A stretch of 53,233 nt of DNA, from contig JAMPFS010000020.1 of NCBI GenBank assembly GCA_023664325.1, positions 1-53,233 of the forward strand, read 5' to 3'. Below, piece after piece: positions 43,906 through 51,207 of this stretch. Numbering within the stretch: position 1 is the stretch's first letter; each line of letters starts with the position of its first letter. A program made the translations under genes and the position numbers. The DNA comes from Clostridium sp. (GTDB taxonomy: Bacteria > Bacillota > Clostridia > Lachnospirales > Lachnospiraceae). Below the pieces are notes generated by a model that saw nothing but the letters and a program-made list of their open reading frames with translations, was not told the DNA's origin and did no database searches.

Positions 43906-44153
43906 AGATTCGTCTCCTTTCAAATTTTCATTCATTACTTTATTTTATATCGTTTCCCGCATGATTACAAGTGCTGATAAAGGAAAAACGGTAATAAAGC
44001 AGATGAATAACTTTTGGAAAAAATGACCATACTATCCAGGAAATCATAAATATAAGCAAAGCGTTTCCAAAGCATTTTGAATGTATTCCAAAACATTTTT
44101 TAAGCAGAAATAAATGCTGGTAGAAATCGGCTTGCAGACAGGAGGATGATTAT

Positions 44154-44612
44154 ATGGTATTAAACCAAAAAGAAACGGATGCAATTTCAGAGTTACAGAC
44201 GCAGGAAAAAACTTGTGTGGAAAAGTACCGCAGATACAAGGAGCAGGCAAAGGACCCGGTGTTAAAGGAACTTTTTGGAAAAATCGAGCAGTTAGAGCAG
44301 AAACACTACGATACCTTAGGTCAGGTATTGAAGGGCAATGTTCCGTCCTGTGATTGTAACGACTCTTCCGGAAGGGATTATGATCCAAAAGCAACCTACA
44401 CTGCACAGGGGCAAAATGCAGACAAGCAGTCAGACAATTTTTTGGTTACGGACTGTATCGGCACGGAAAAACTGGTTTCATCTGAGTATAATACAAATGT
44501 ATTCCGGTTTGCAGATGCAGCTCTTCGCAAGCTGCTGGCTGATATACAGATTGAGGAGCAGAATCATGCGGAAATGCTGTACAAATATAAGACTGCAAAT
44601 GGAATGGCGTAA
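44154..44612 (+). CDS. CotF-like spore coat / ferritin-like protein
   Basis: The product has 152 residues, all helical: LNQKETDAISELQTQEKTCV, then YRRYKEQAKDPVLKELFGKI and EQLEQKHYDTLGQVLKG. The pattern of paired helices with E-x6-Y/H spacing fits the ferritin-like CotF/DUF2383 group of spore coat or spore-associated proteins. The second helical pair ends LLADIQIEEQNHAEMLYKYK. A linker (SCDCNDSSGRDYDPKAT) separates them. An AGGAGG site precedes the ATG and a terminator follows at 44652, so it is a single-gene unit. A sporulation promoter is likely but not identified. Confidence 0.65.
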   Translation: MVLNQKETDAISELQTQEKTCVEKYRRYKEQAKDPVLKELFGKIEQLEQKHYDTLGQVLKGNVPSCDCNDSSGRDYDPKATYTAQGQNADKQSDNFLVTDCIGTEKLVSSEYNTNVFRFADAALRKLLADIQIEEQNHAEMLYKYKTANGMA

Positions 44613-44651
44613 CTGACATTTCCTTTTATGACGTGATTTGTATAGCTGCAG

Positions 44652-44677
44652 GGAGGCGTTATTTGGCGCCTCCTTTT
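44652..44677 (+). terminator. Terminator after the CotF-like gene
   Basis: GGAGGCG pairs with CGCCTCC around TTATTTGG, followed by TTTTCTGTTT. It lies 40 bp after the stop codon. Confidence 0.85.
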
Positions 44678-44681
44678 CTGT

Positions 44682-44710
44682 TTGCCTTTTGGTCTTTGTT
44701 CTGCTATAAT
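44682..44710 (+). promoter_or_regulatory. Promoter of the membrane hydrolase gene
   Basis: TTGCCT and TATAAT are 17 bp apart. The leader is about 75 bases, and AAAGGAT precedes the ATG at 44794. Confidence 0.65.
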
Positions 44711-44793
44711 CATTTCAGTTAGCGGTTAGAGATGTAAGACTGTTTTTGAGGGTGAGAACAGTTGCTTGATATGTTTCTTCAAAGGATAAAATA

Positions 44794-47004
44794 ATGAAAA
44801 AGATTGTGCAAAAAATAAAAACGATATCCGGAAAATTATTTCAATGGGCAAAGAAAGCAACCAAAGGACCGGCACGCTTCCTGAGAGACGGCAGACCCGG
44901 CGGCATGCTTTTGTGCGCGCTGTTGGCAGCCCAGTTTGTATATGGGTTCATACTGCATATATGCAATAATATCATGCCTGCATTTATGGCATTCCTGCTT
45001 TCGTTTTTGCTGGTGATAATCGTGACAGAGCTTATGGCATTGCTGCTCAAAATTCTTTTCGGCAAAGTGACACGGGCAAGGGTATACCATCTTCTGGCAA
45101 TGCTTGATTTGATTGTGGTTAATCTTATCGGCACACAGCTAAACGGTGTGGTGTCGGGTATTTTCATCAGCGTGGTAACGGTTACTGCTGTAGATGTGTT
45201 GGGAAGATGCATATGGAGCATAGCTGTAGGTAAAAATAATAAGCAAAAATTCGGATATGCCGCCTTAACGGTATCTCTGGGAATCGTGGTTTTATTCGGT
45301 CTGTTCTTCCATATCGACAATTTTGGCGAAGACCGGATACAGAAGTATCTTGCATTATCGGAAGGTAACAGAGAAGAAAATGCAGGTTCTGCCGCTGATG
45401 ATGAAACTGCGGGCTTTGCCGGTTATATGGAAAACGGAAATGCGAAAACAGCGGTGGTCGATTACGGTCCGGATTCTGCTTCAGGGATTGTCACCGATTA
45501 CATCGATATTTCAGACCTCGTTGAAGGGAACGAACCGCAGGCATTACTGTCAAAGCTGTATTTCAAAAGGGGATTAGACGAGGCGCCTTTAGCCGGGCGC
45601 ATCTGGTATCCGCAGGACGGACTTAATTGCCCGGTAGTATTTATTGCGCACGGAAATCATGATTTTGGCGTTCCATCGTATCTTGGATATGACTACCTCG
45701 GCGAATATCTTGCATCAAACGGATATGTCGTGGTATCGGTTGATGAAAATGTAGTGAATGAGCTGAATGGTGAAAATGATGCCAGAGCTGTTCTGCTGTT
45801 AGAGAATATGAAAGCAGCTCTGGCTGAAAATGAAGATCCGCAAAGCGTTCTCTACCGGAAAATAAATCCGGATGGGATTGCCATAGCGGGACATTCCAGG
45901 GGCGGCGAAATGGTGGCAGCCGCATACCTGTTTAATGCACTTAGCGCATATCCCGATAACGGCAAGAGAAAGTTTGATTATCATTTTAATATCTCCTCGA
46001 TTATTGCGATTGCGCCTACCGTTGACCAGTATATGCCGGCAGAACATGCAGTGGAGCTTTGCGATGTCAATTATCTGTTGCTTCACGGCTCAAACGATCA
46101 GGATGTAAGCAACGTGATGGGTGAAAAGCAGTATAACAACATACATTTTTCTCATGCAGACGATACCTTATACCGTAAGGCAAGCGTATATATAATGGGT
46201 GCGAACCACGGGCAGTTCAATACAAAATGGGGACGCTATGACGGTGATGCGGGAACAAACGGCTTTTTAAATACCGCTAATTTTTTGGAAGCGGACGGGC
46301 AGCAGCAAATAGCAAAGGTTTACATCAGGGCATTTTTAGATGAAACGCTCTTGGACGGCTGCGATTACAGTGACCTGCTTAGAGATAACACGAGGTATAC
46401 AGAAGCGCTTCCGAAAACAGTGTACATAACAAATTATATGGATTCCGATTTCGTAAGGTATTGTTCGTTTGATGAAAATGCTGACATTGCTCATGGCGAT
46501 ATGGAGGATGTTACCATCAGCTGCCCGGGCATGGCGACATGGAAGGAACGTACAGATGTATACGGCACCAATAAAGGTGGAGAAAATCATGTTTTAAACT
46601 GTACATGGGAGAAAGATTCGGAACCGAGGATTGAGATAAATATCCCTGCAACGGATATGTCGGCAGGAGAAATCACATTTAGAATGGCGGATATGCGGGA
46701 GGATATCGCTGATGAGATAACTGCGCTGCATTACACAGTGGAGCTGTATGATGAAGCGGGCAATATGATAAGGGCAGAAAATCCACAGCTTGTCTATCCG
46801 TCGCTGGCAGTTCAGCTGTATAAGCAGGATGTGCTGTTTGGTTCCTATGAATACAAGCATCAAATGCAGACCGTATCACTGAAAGCAGATATGTTCCCAG
46901 CAGATACAGCGTTTGATTTCACATCTGTTCATAAAATTTGTGTCGTTTTTGACGGAAGCGGGAATGGCGAGGTTATCATGGATGATGTAGGATTTGCAGG
47001 ATAA
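44794..47004 (+). CDS. Polytopic membrane alpha/beta hydrolase
   Basis: The product has 736 residues. A basic N-terminus leads to about five membrane spans in residues 30-175 (for example MLLCALLAAQFVYGFILHIC and IVVLFGLFFHID). The outer part is an alpha/beta hydrolase: VVFIAHGNHDFG (oxyanion HG), the nucleophile elbow IAIAGHSRGGEMVAAAY, the acid region LLHGSNDQDVSNV and the His in IMGANHGQFN. This is the PAF-acetylhydrolase/chlorophyllase-like class. The last 150 residues are beta-rich (MATWKERTDVYGTNKGGENH), like a carbohydrate-binding or jelly-roll domain. The substrate is unknown. Confidence 0.85.
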   Translation: MKKIVQKIKTISGKLFQWAKKATKGPARFLRDGRPGGMLLCALLAAQFVYGFILHICNNIMPAFMAFLLSFLLVIIVTELMALLLKILFGKVTRARVYHLLAMLDLIVVNLIGTQLNGVVSGIFISVVTVTAVDVLGRCIWSIAVGKNNKQKFGYAALTVSLGIVVLFGLFFHIDNFGEDRIQKYLALSEGNREENAGSAADDETAGFAGYMENGNAKTAVVDYGPDSASGIVTDYIDISDLVEGNEPQALLSKLYFKRGLDEAPLAGRIWYPQDGLNCPVVFIAHGNHDFGVPSYLGYDYLGEYLASNGYVVVSVDENVVNELNGENDARAVLLLENMKAALAENEDPQSVLYRKINPDGIAIAGHSRGGEMVAAAYLFNALSAYPDNGKRKFDYHFNISSIIAIAPTVDQYMPAEHAVELCDVNYLLLHGSNDQDVSNVMGEKQYNNIHFSHADDTLYRKASVYIMGANHGQFNTKWGRYDGDAGTNGFLNTANFLEADGQQQIAKVYIRAFLDETLLDGCDYSDLLRDNTRYTEALPKTVYITNYMDSDFVRYCSFDENADIAHGDMEDVTISCPGMATWKERTDVYGTNKGGENHVLNCTWEKDSEPRIEINIPATDMSAGEITFRMADMREDIADEITALHYTVELYDEAGNMIRAENPQLVYPSLAVQLYKQDVLFGSYEYKHQMQTVSLKADMFPADTAFDFTSVHKICVVFDGSGNGEVIMDDVGFAG

Positions 47005-47086
47005 CCTTATGTCGGATTGCAGTGAAAGTATGAAAGTTTTTCTGTAAATAGCTACCAGCAATAGGTCTTCTATGATAAAATCAATA

Positions 47087-47845
47087 TCATTTATCTAAAA
47101 TCCATTTGCCGTCGGCCTTTACAAAAGCCAGTTCAAAATCCGTGTTGACATAGATGCCGACATACCCAACAATCACTCTGTCGGGTGAAATTTCAACCCA
47201 CGATGGTTCAAACTGATAGCTCTTCATGCCTGACTGCGTATGTTTTTCATACTCTTTTTTACTGTCATTTTGGGCAAGGTTGTCCAATTCGTTAAAATTT
47301 TCAAGGAAACGAACCAACTCCTCCCTCGAAACAGTATTCCCACCATAAAATTCTATTCCAGTCGCACTGTCCGTAATGACTTTTGGCAGCAGTTCGCACT
47401 TTTGTATGCTTTTTGCCAAATCCGAAAAGTCAAACCGGTTTAACGGAAAATCTTCTAATGCTTTCTTTAAATCCGCAATAAATTGTGTCTGCTGTTTCTT
47501 TAAGTACGATTTTATAAATGGTTTCATAAAAAACTTTTTCACGGTTACATCCTCTGTTAAATCGAGCTCTGTTTCGCTGCCTTTTGAAATAAAAATGCCA
47601 GTCCAGTGTCCTCTCATATTGCTGTTTTCCATATCAAACTCCCATCGTTCATATGGCTTTACATCCGTGACCGTAAACATAGTAGAGTAGCCCTCTTTCG
47701 TATATTCAATAAACTGTTTTTCATTTACGGTTTCTGTCTTACTCAAATCACTTCGCCATGTGCTATACTTGTCAACAGCTAAAACAACTTCCCAGACTTT
47801 ATGAATATCACTATGTATCATTGTTTTTATATTTGAAACTGCCAT
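47087..47845 (-). CDS. SRPBCC-fold protein with an extra C-terminal domain
   Basis: The product has 252 residues. Residues 1-135 look like a START/SRPBCC (polyketide cyclase-like) domain: MIHSDIHKVWEVVLAVDKYS, SKTETVNEKQFIEYTKEGYS and YERWEFDMENSNMRGHWTGI. The second half (from FPLNRFDFSDLAKSIQKCEL through SYQFEPSWVEISPDRVIVGY) is a separate alpha+beta domain I do not recognise; such fusions are known for stress or immunity-like proteins. GAAAGGAAG precedes the ATG. A 109-bp repeat copy lies 41 bp upstream. Confidence 0.75.
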   Translation of the reverse strand: MAVSNIKTMIHSDIHKVWEVVLAVDKYSTWRSDLSKTETVNEKQFIEYTKEGYSTMFTVTDVKPYERWEFDMENSNMRGHWTGIFISKGSETELDLTEDVTVKKFFMKPFIKSYLKKQQTQFIADLKKALEDFPLNRFDFSDLAKSIQKCELLPKVITDSATGIEFYGGNTVSREELVRFLENFNELDNLAQNDSKKEYEKHTQSGMKSYQFEPSWVEISPDRVIVGYVGIYVNTDFELAFVKADGKWILDK

Positions 47846-47885
47846 CTCTAATACTTCCTTTCAACCTTTGATTTGCCATCTTCCA

Positions 47886-47994
47886 CAGTATATCATAATG
47901 AAGCTCGCTGATGCTCGCGCAGGTCATCAACCTCGCTTTGCTTCGGTTGGTAACATTTTATCATATCTTCTCTCTCCAGAGCAAGAAATTCAAT
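47886..47994. repeat. 109-bp direct repeat, copy 1
   Basis: It starts CAGTATATCATAATGAAGCT and ends GCAAGAAATTCAAT. It matches copy 2 (48487-48595) with about nine differences and no gaps, in the same orientation. The period of 601 bp contains the EamA gene. Each copy sits 40-50 bp upstream of a minus-strand gene's start. Confidence 0.85.
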
Positions 47995-48022
47995 AGCGTA
48001 AATCCCAAAGTCAAACTATATT

Positions 48023-48436
48023 TTACAGAACCATTACCAATGTTCCAACACCGATTAAAATACAACCGATTAAAGATTTGACTGTAAACTCCTCGTGCAG
48101 GAATACAAATGCTAAAATCAATGTAATCACTACGCTGAGTTTGTCTATTGGCACAACTTTAGAGGCAGCTCCCATTTGTAAAGCCTTATAATAGCAAAGC
48201 CAGGAAGCACCCGTTGCAAGACCTGACAGGATTAAAAATAACCAGCTTTTATGGCTTATTTCGGAAAGTCCTTTCTGTGCATGTGTAAGGAATACCATCC
48301 CCCATGCCATAGCAACGACAACAACTGTTCTGATTGCTGTTGCCAGATTGGAATTAACGCCATCTATGCCAATTTTCGCAAGTATAGAAGTAAGTGCTGC
48401 AAAAACAGCCGACAGCAAGGCAAACACAATCCACAT
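48023..48436 (-). CDS. Half-size EamA-family transporter
   Basis: The product has 137 residues and about four to five membrane spans (WIVFALLSAVFAALTSILAK, WLFLILSGLATGASWLCYYK and VVITLILAFVFLHEEFTVKS), ending GCILIGVGTLVMVL. That is one EamA repeat; most DMT-superfamily members have two, so this one should act as a dimer. GGAGG lies nine bases before the ATG. The substrate is unknown. It is the only gene between the two 109-bp repeats. Confidence 0.88.
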   Translation of the reverse strand: MWIVFALLSAVFAALTSILAKIGIDGVNSNLATAIRTVVVVAMAWGMVFLTHAQKGLSEISHKSWLFLILSGLATGASWLCYYKALQMGAASKVVPIDKLSVVITLILAFVFLHEEFTVKSLIGCILIGVGTLVMVL

Positions 48437-48486
48437 TTACCATTACCTCCTCATAAGCCTGGTTTTCCGTCTTCCACAACATAAAA

Positions 48487-48595
48487 CAGTATATCATAAT
48501 GAAGCTCGCTGATGCTCGCGCAGGTTATCAACCTCGCTTTGCTTCGATTGGTAACATTATATCATATCTCCTCTTTTCAGAGCAAGAAATTCAAT
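48487..48595. repeat. 109-bp direct repeat, copy 2
   Basis: Same orientation as the copy at 47886-47994. Differences are scattered base changes such as GGTTATC for GGTCATC. Sequence just left of both copies is also alike (CTTCCACA). Confidence 0.85.
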
Positions 48596-48647
48596 TTTGT
48601 TCATTACATCATTACCTCATAATTAACAAGTTGCCGTATATTTTCAT

Positions 48648-48676
48648 TGTTTCCTGCACAAAATTATGCTATAATT
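48648..48676 (+). promoter_or_regulatory. Promoter of the YefM/RelE-type module
   Basis: TTGTTT and a perfect TATAAT are 17 bp apart, 24 bp before the antitoxin ATG at 48701. Confidence 0.75.
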
Positions 48677-48700
48677 ATGCCACAGAAAGGAGTGAATATC

Positions 48701-48964
48701 ATGCCGCTTATTATGCCTATTAAAGATTTACGCAATACGACCGAGATTTCTAACATTGCACACAAGGAGCAGGAACCTATTTTTATTACCAAAAATGGAT
48801 ATAGCGACCTGGTTGTAATGAGCAGTGAATTATATGATAAATTTGCAAGAATGAACCGCATCGACCAAGCCATCTACGAATCCGAGCAAGAGATTGCAAA
48901 CGGATCCAAAGCGGCTGATGCTGAAACTGTTTTTGCAGAATTGGAGAAAAAACATTTTGGATAA
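48701..48964 (+). CDS. Phd/YefM-family antitoxin
   Basis: The product has 87 residues: PLIMPIKDLRNTTEISNIAH, then KEQEPIFITKNGYSDLVVMS. The pattern IKDLRNxTxIS with the PIFITKNG strand is the Phd/YefM DNA-binding fold; the C-terminal half (from MNRIDQAIYESEQEIANGSK) is the toxin-binding tail. GAAAGGAG precedes the ATG by seven bases. The stop lies inside the start of the toxin gene (TTG at 48957), giving translational coupling. Operator sites are expected at the promoter but were not resolved. Confidence 0.93.
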   Translation: MPLIMPIKDLRNTTEISNIAHKEQEPIFITKNGYSDLVVMSSELYDKFARMNRIDQAIYESEQEIANGSKAADAETVFAELEKKHFG

Positions 48965-49259
48965 ATATAAAGTCAAAGTCAATCCTAAAGCAATACGTGA
49001 ATTAAACAGCATTTACAAATATATTGCAAGTGAGAAATCTGCCCGCGAAAATGCGAAAGGTCAGATTGACCGAATTAAGAAAGCTGTTTTAGGTTTAGAC
49101 ACTTTCCCGCAAGCCCACCAGGAACGCAGCGAGGGCAGATATGCCAAAAAAGGTTACCGACAACTGCTGATTGATAACTATATTGCCATTTTCCGCATTG
49201 ATGAAACACACAAGACCGTATATGTTATAACGATCCAGTATCAGGGACGGAGTATTTAA
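48957..49259 (+). CDS. RelE/ParE-family toxin
   Basis: The 100-residue product starts at TTG 48957 (read as Met), overlapping the antitoxin stop; GGAG lies about ten bases before it. An ATG frame to 48894 would overlap the antitoxin deeply and is rejected. Features: DKYKVKVNPKAIRELNSIYK, GLDTFPQAHQERSEGRYAKK, then GYRQLLIDNYIAIFRIDETH and VYVITIQYQGRSI, the RelE/ParE strand pattern with a closing basic strand. Whether it is a ribosome-dependent RNase or a gyrase poison cannot be told. The module appears intact. Confidence 0.9.
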   Translation: MDKYKVKVNPKAIRELNSIYKYIASEKSARENAKGQIDRIKKAVLGLDTFPQAHQERSEGRYAKKGYRQLLIDNYIAIFRIDETHKTVYVITIQYQGRSI

Positions 49260-49376
49260 GTCGTTTTTGCTAAATGTTCTTATAATAATATTGTCTCGCA
49301 AAAGCCAAACTGTAATGTTACAGAACCATTACCGCCACTCTAAATATTGATTTTTCCAGTTTTATAAACCAGAAAT

Positions 49377-49490
49377 CTATATATTTTCCATAATCGATTC
49401 CCTGCCCTTCCATTCTTCACCCAGAACACAATATTTTTCAGTTGTATCAAACACTACATCACGAAAGCCAACTGCTTTATAATTATAACA
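49377..49490 (-). pseudogene. 3' fragment of a GNAT gene, copy 1
   Basis: On the minus strand the frame reads YKAVGFRDVVFDTTEKYCVL, then GEEWKGRESIMENI and stop. The Y-x3-GF motif is GNAT motif B. The N-terminal 100-plus residues are missing. A near-identical fragment is at 50410-50523. The stretches 49260-49376 and 49491-49613 hold nothing I can recognise. Confidence 0.7.
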
Positions 49491-49613
49491 ATTCCAGTTT
49501 TATCGAATGCAGTAAACGGCATTAGAGATTCAACAAAACAAAGAAGCAATAAATTATTTGTTGATTGAAGCCGAAACCGATTGACATAAAGTAATGTACT
49601 GATGTAATATTTC

Positions 49614-49640
49614 TTTGAGGTCGCAAATTGCGACCTCAAA
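49614..49640. repeat. 27-bp perfect palindrome inside the ORF6N gene
   Basis: TTTGAGGTCGCAA and TTGCGACCTCAAA flank a single A. The plus strand encodes LRSQIATS and the minus strand, in frame through the same centre, LRSQFATS. It lies exactly at the break where the ORF6N homology begins. Confidence 0.85.
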
Positions 49641-50346
49641 TATAGAGTCAGAAAATGTTTCGTCTAAAGGCGGTAGAAGATATTTACCATATGTGTTTAC
49701 TGAACAGGGAATAGCAATGCTTTCGGCGATATTGCGAAGTGATGAAGCAATACAGATAAGCTTAAATATCATGAATACCTTTGTTAAGATGAGGAAATTT
49801 CTGGCAGAAAATGCATTGATGTTTGAACGATTAAGCAGCTTAGAATTAAAACAACTGCAATATCAAAAGGAATCAAATAAAAAATTTGATAAAATCTTTG
49901 CATATATTTCAGAACATGAAGAGGCAGATCAGCATATATTTTTTGACGGTCAAATATATGATGCATTCAGTTTGTTGGTAAGTCTTATTCAAAAGGCTGA
50001 ACAGTCGATAGTCCTGGTAGACAATTATGTTGATGTAGGAACATTGAATATCCTTGCAAAAAAACGAGAAGCGGTGGATGTAACGATATATACAGTAAGA
50101 AGAACAAGACTTGCTACTCAGGATATAGATAATTTTAATGCACAATACCCCACTTTGAAAGTAAACTATACAGGGGTATTCCATGATAGATTTCTTATTA
50201 TTGATGAGACTGTAGCATATCATATTGGTGCATCCATTAAAGATGCAGGTAAAAAATGTTTTGGAATTAATTTAATTGAAGATATCGGGATTATTACAGA
50301 TATACTTCAACGGTTAGAAATTGAAACGGAAGAAGCGAATAGCTAA
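49615..50346 (+). pseudogene. 5'-truncated ORF6N-domain gene with a PLD-like C-terminus
   Basis: The frame runs 243 codons from a TTG. It begins inside the ORF6N motif (RSQIATSNIESENVSSKGGR, then RYLPYVFTEQGIAMLSAILR); the first half of the DNA-binding domain is absent, with a stop codon just upstream. The C-terminal part (DAFSLLVSLIQKAEQSIVLV, then YTGVFHDRFLIIDETVAYHI) resembles a phospholipase D-like domain with HDRFLIID in place of HxK. Such proteins come from phages and integrated elements. The truncation and the lack of a normal start suggest a pseudogene, though the remaining frame is intact. Confidence 0.75.
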
Positions 50347-50409
50347 TATAAAGTCTCCTTTTCGTCATTTTATCCTTTCTTTAAGTGCGAATAAATTGTT
50401 TACAAAAAA

Positions 50410-50523
50410 TTATATATTTTCCATAATCAATTCCCTGCACTTCCATTCCTCACCCAGAACACAATATTTTTCAGTTGTATCAAACACTACATCACGAAAG
50501 CCGACTGCTTTATAACAGTAATA
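50410..50523 (-). pseudogene. 3' fragment of a GNAT gene, copy 2
   Basis: The frame reads YKAVGFRDVVFDTTEKYCVL, then GEEWKCRELIMENI and stop. It differs from copy 1 at a few positions (K-C-R-E-L for K-G-R-E-S). It joins directly, in frame after one stop, to the broken YafQ-type toxin on its left-hand coding side, so the toxin 3' end was replaced at this point. Confidence 0.7.
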
Positions 50524-50730
50524 TCAGAATCCTTGCGTACCCCTAAAGCCAATAATCATGAATATAGCCATAATGCAACAGGCTAATCCGTGGTCATGGT
50601 GCTTTTCATCTAACTTTTGTCCATTCGCTAATACATTAACAACATCCCGCAAACGCTCTATTTTGCAGCCACGCCTTCTTGCAAGTTTCAAATCCTTTTT
50701 AAATTGATTAGACGGAACAATTTTAAGCAT
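50524..50730 (-). pseudogene. YafQ-type toxin, C-terminally broken
   Basis: The 68-codon frame opens LKIVPSNQFKKDLKLARRRG, then CKIERLRDVVNVLANGQKLD and KHHDHGL, a good YafQ/RelE N-terminus. After DHGL the sequence (ACCIMAIFMIIGFRGTQGF) does not match the family, whose remaining part has the catalytic His and the GYxxCHI-DWLL strands. A GYIHDYWL-like string in another frame suggests a frameshift. The active-site half is lost, so it is probably inactive. Confidence 0.75.
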
Positions 50731-51004
50731 CAGTAAATACCTCATCTAACACTTCGTCAAATGATTCGTAACGCTTGTAATTACCAGGATTCTTTTTCAT
50801 TTCTTCATATTCATCTAAGGCAGCTTTTGTTTCTGCATTTGGTGCAGGACGTTTGATTTCAAACGGTATACCGTTATGATTGATAGCAGAACGCAAAAAC
50901 ATATTAATCGCAGAAGACATATTTAAGCCAAGATCATTAAAAAGAGTCTCTGCTTCCTGTTTTAATGCAGAATCCACACGCACATTAATATTTGTAGTAG
51001 CCAT
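50723..51004 (-). CDS. RelB/DinJ-family antitoxin
   Basis: The 93-residue product reads ATTNINVRVDSALKQEAETL, then FNDLGLNMSSAINMFLRSAI, the ribbon-helix-helix of RelB/DinJ. The C-terminal tail (KRPAPNAETKAALDEYEEMK) is the toxin-wrapping part. It overlaps the toxin gene by 8 bp and has a near-consensus promoter. With its toxin broken it is an orphan antitoxin that could still autoregulate or neutralise a related toxin elsewhere. Confidence 0.93.
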   Translation of the reverse strand: MATTNINVRVDSALKQEAETLFNDLGLNMSSAINMFLRSAINHNGIPFEIKRPAPNAETKAALDEYEEMKKNPGNYKRYESFDEVLDEVFTDA

Positions 51005-51036
51005 ATTGAGATCACCCCTTGTTTCAGTTTGATTTT

Positions 51037-51065
51037 ATTATATGTGCGAACGCAAGCATTGTCAA
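51037..51065 (-). promoter_or_regulatory. Near-consensus promoter with operator-like palindrome for the DinJ-type gene
   Basis: On the minus strand TTGACA (51065-51060) and TATAAT (51042-51037) are 17 bp apart. The palindrome TGCGTTCGCA fills the middle of the spacer, where a DinJ-type repressor could bind. Confidence 0.8.
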
Positions 51066-51114
51066 CAAAACAAGTGATTTTGTGTTGCAATGTTTTGCAT
51101 TGTGTTGCACCAAA

Positions 51115-51183
51115 TTAAGAATACTGCTCCATCAGCTCAATGATATCTGCATTGCCGCATTTTAAGGCGACATTCATTCCCAT
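51115..51183 (-). pseudogene. Ankyrin-repeat C-terminal fragment
   Basis: The frame is NVALKCGNADIIELMEQYS and stop, the end of an ankyrin unit (A-x3-G-x3-I-x2-L). A stop codon lies just upstream, so only about 22 codons remain. Confidence 0.5.
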
Positions 51184-51207
51184 TCACCATTGCACGGACA
51201 TTCACGA

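Noticed and set aside
47886..48595. Integron-like cassette with attC sites
   Set aside because: The repeats lack the paired R and L boxes and the 3' placement to genes expected of attC, and no integrase is present.
49454..49639. Minus-strand frame starting RSQFATS opposite the ORF6N gene
   Set aside because: It starts this way only because of the palindrome. What follows (KKYYISTLLYVNRFRLQ) does not match ORF6N proteins.
51043..51115. Possible short repeat array upstream of the DinJ-type gene (TGTTGCA words)
   Set aside because: Three short near-repeats (GTGTTGCA, GTTTTGCA, GTGTTGCA) without regular spacers; not a CRISPR array, more likely operator half-sites or chance.
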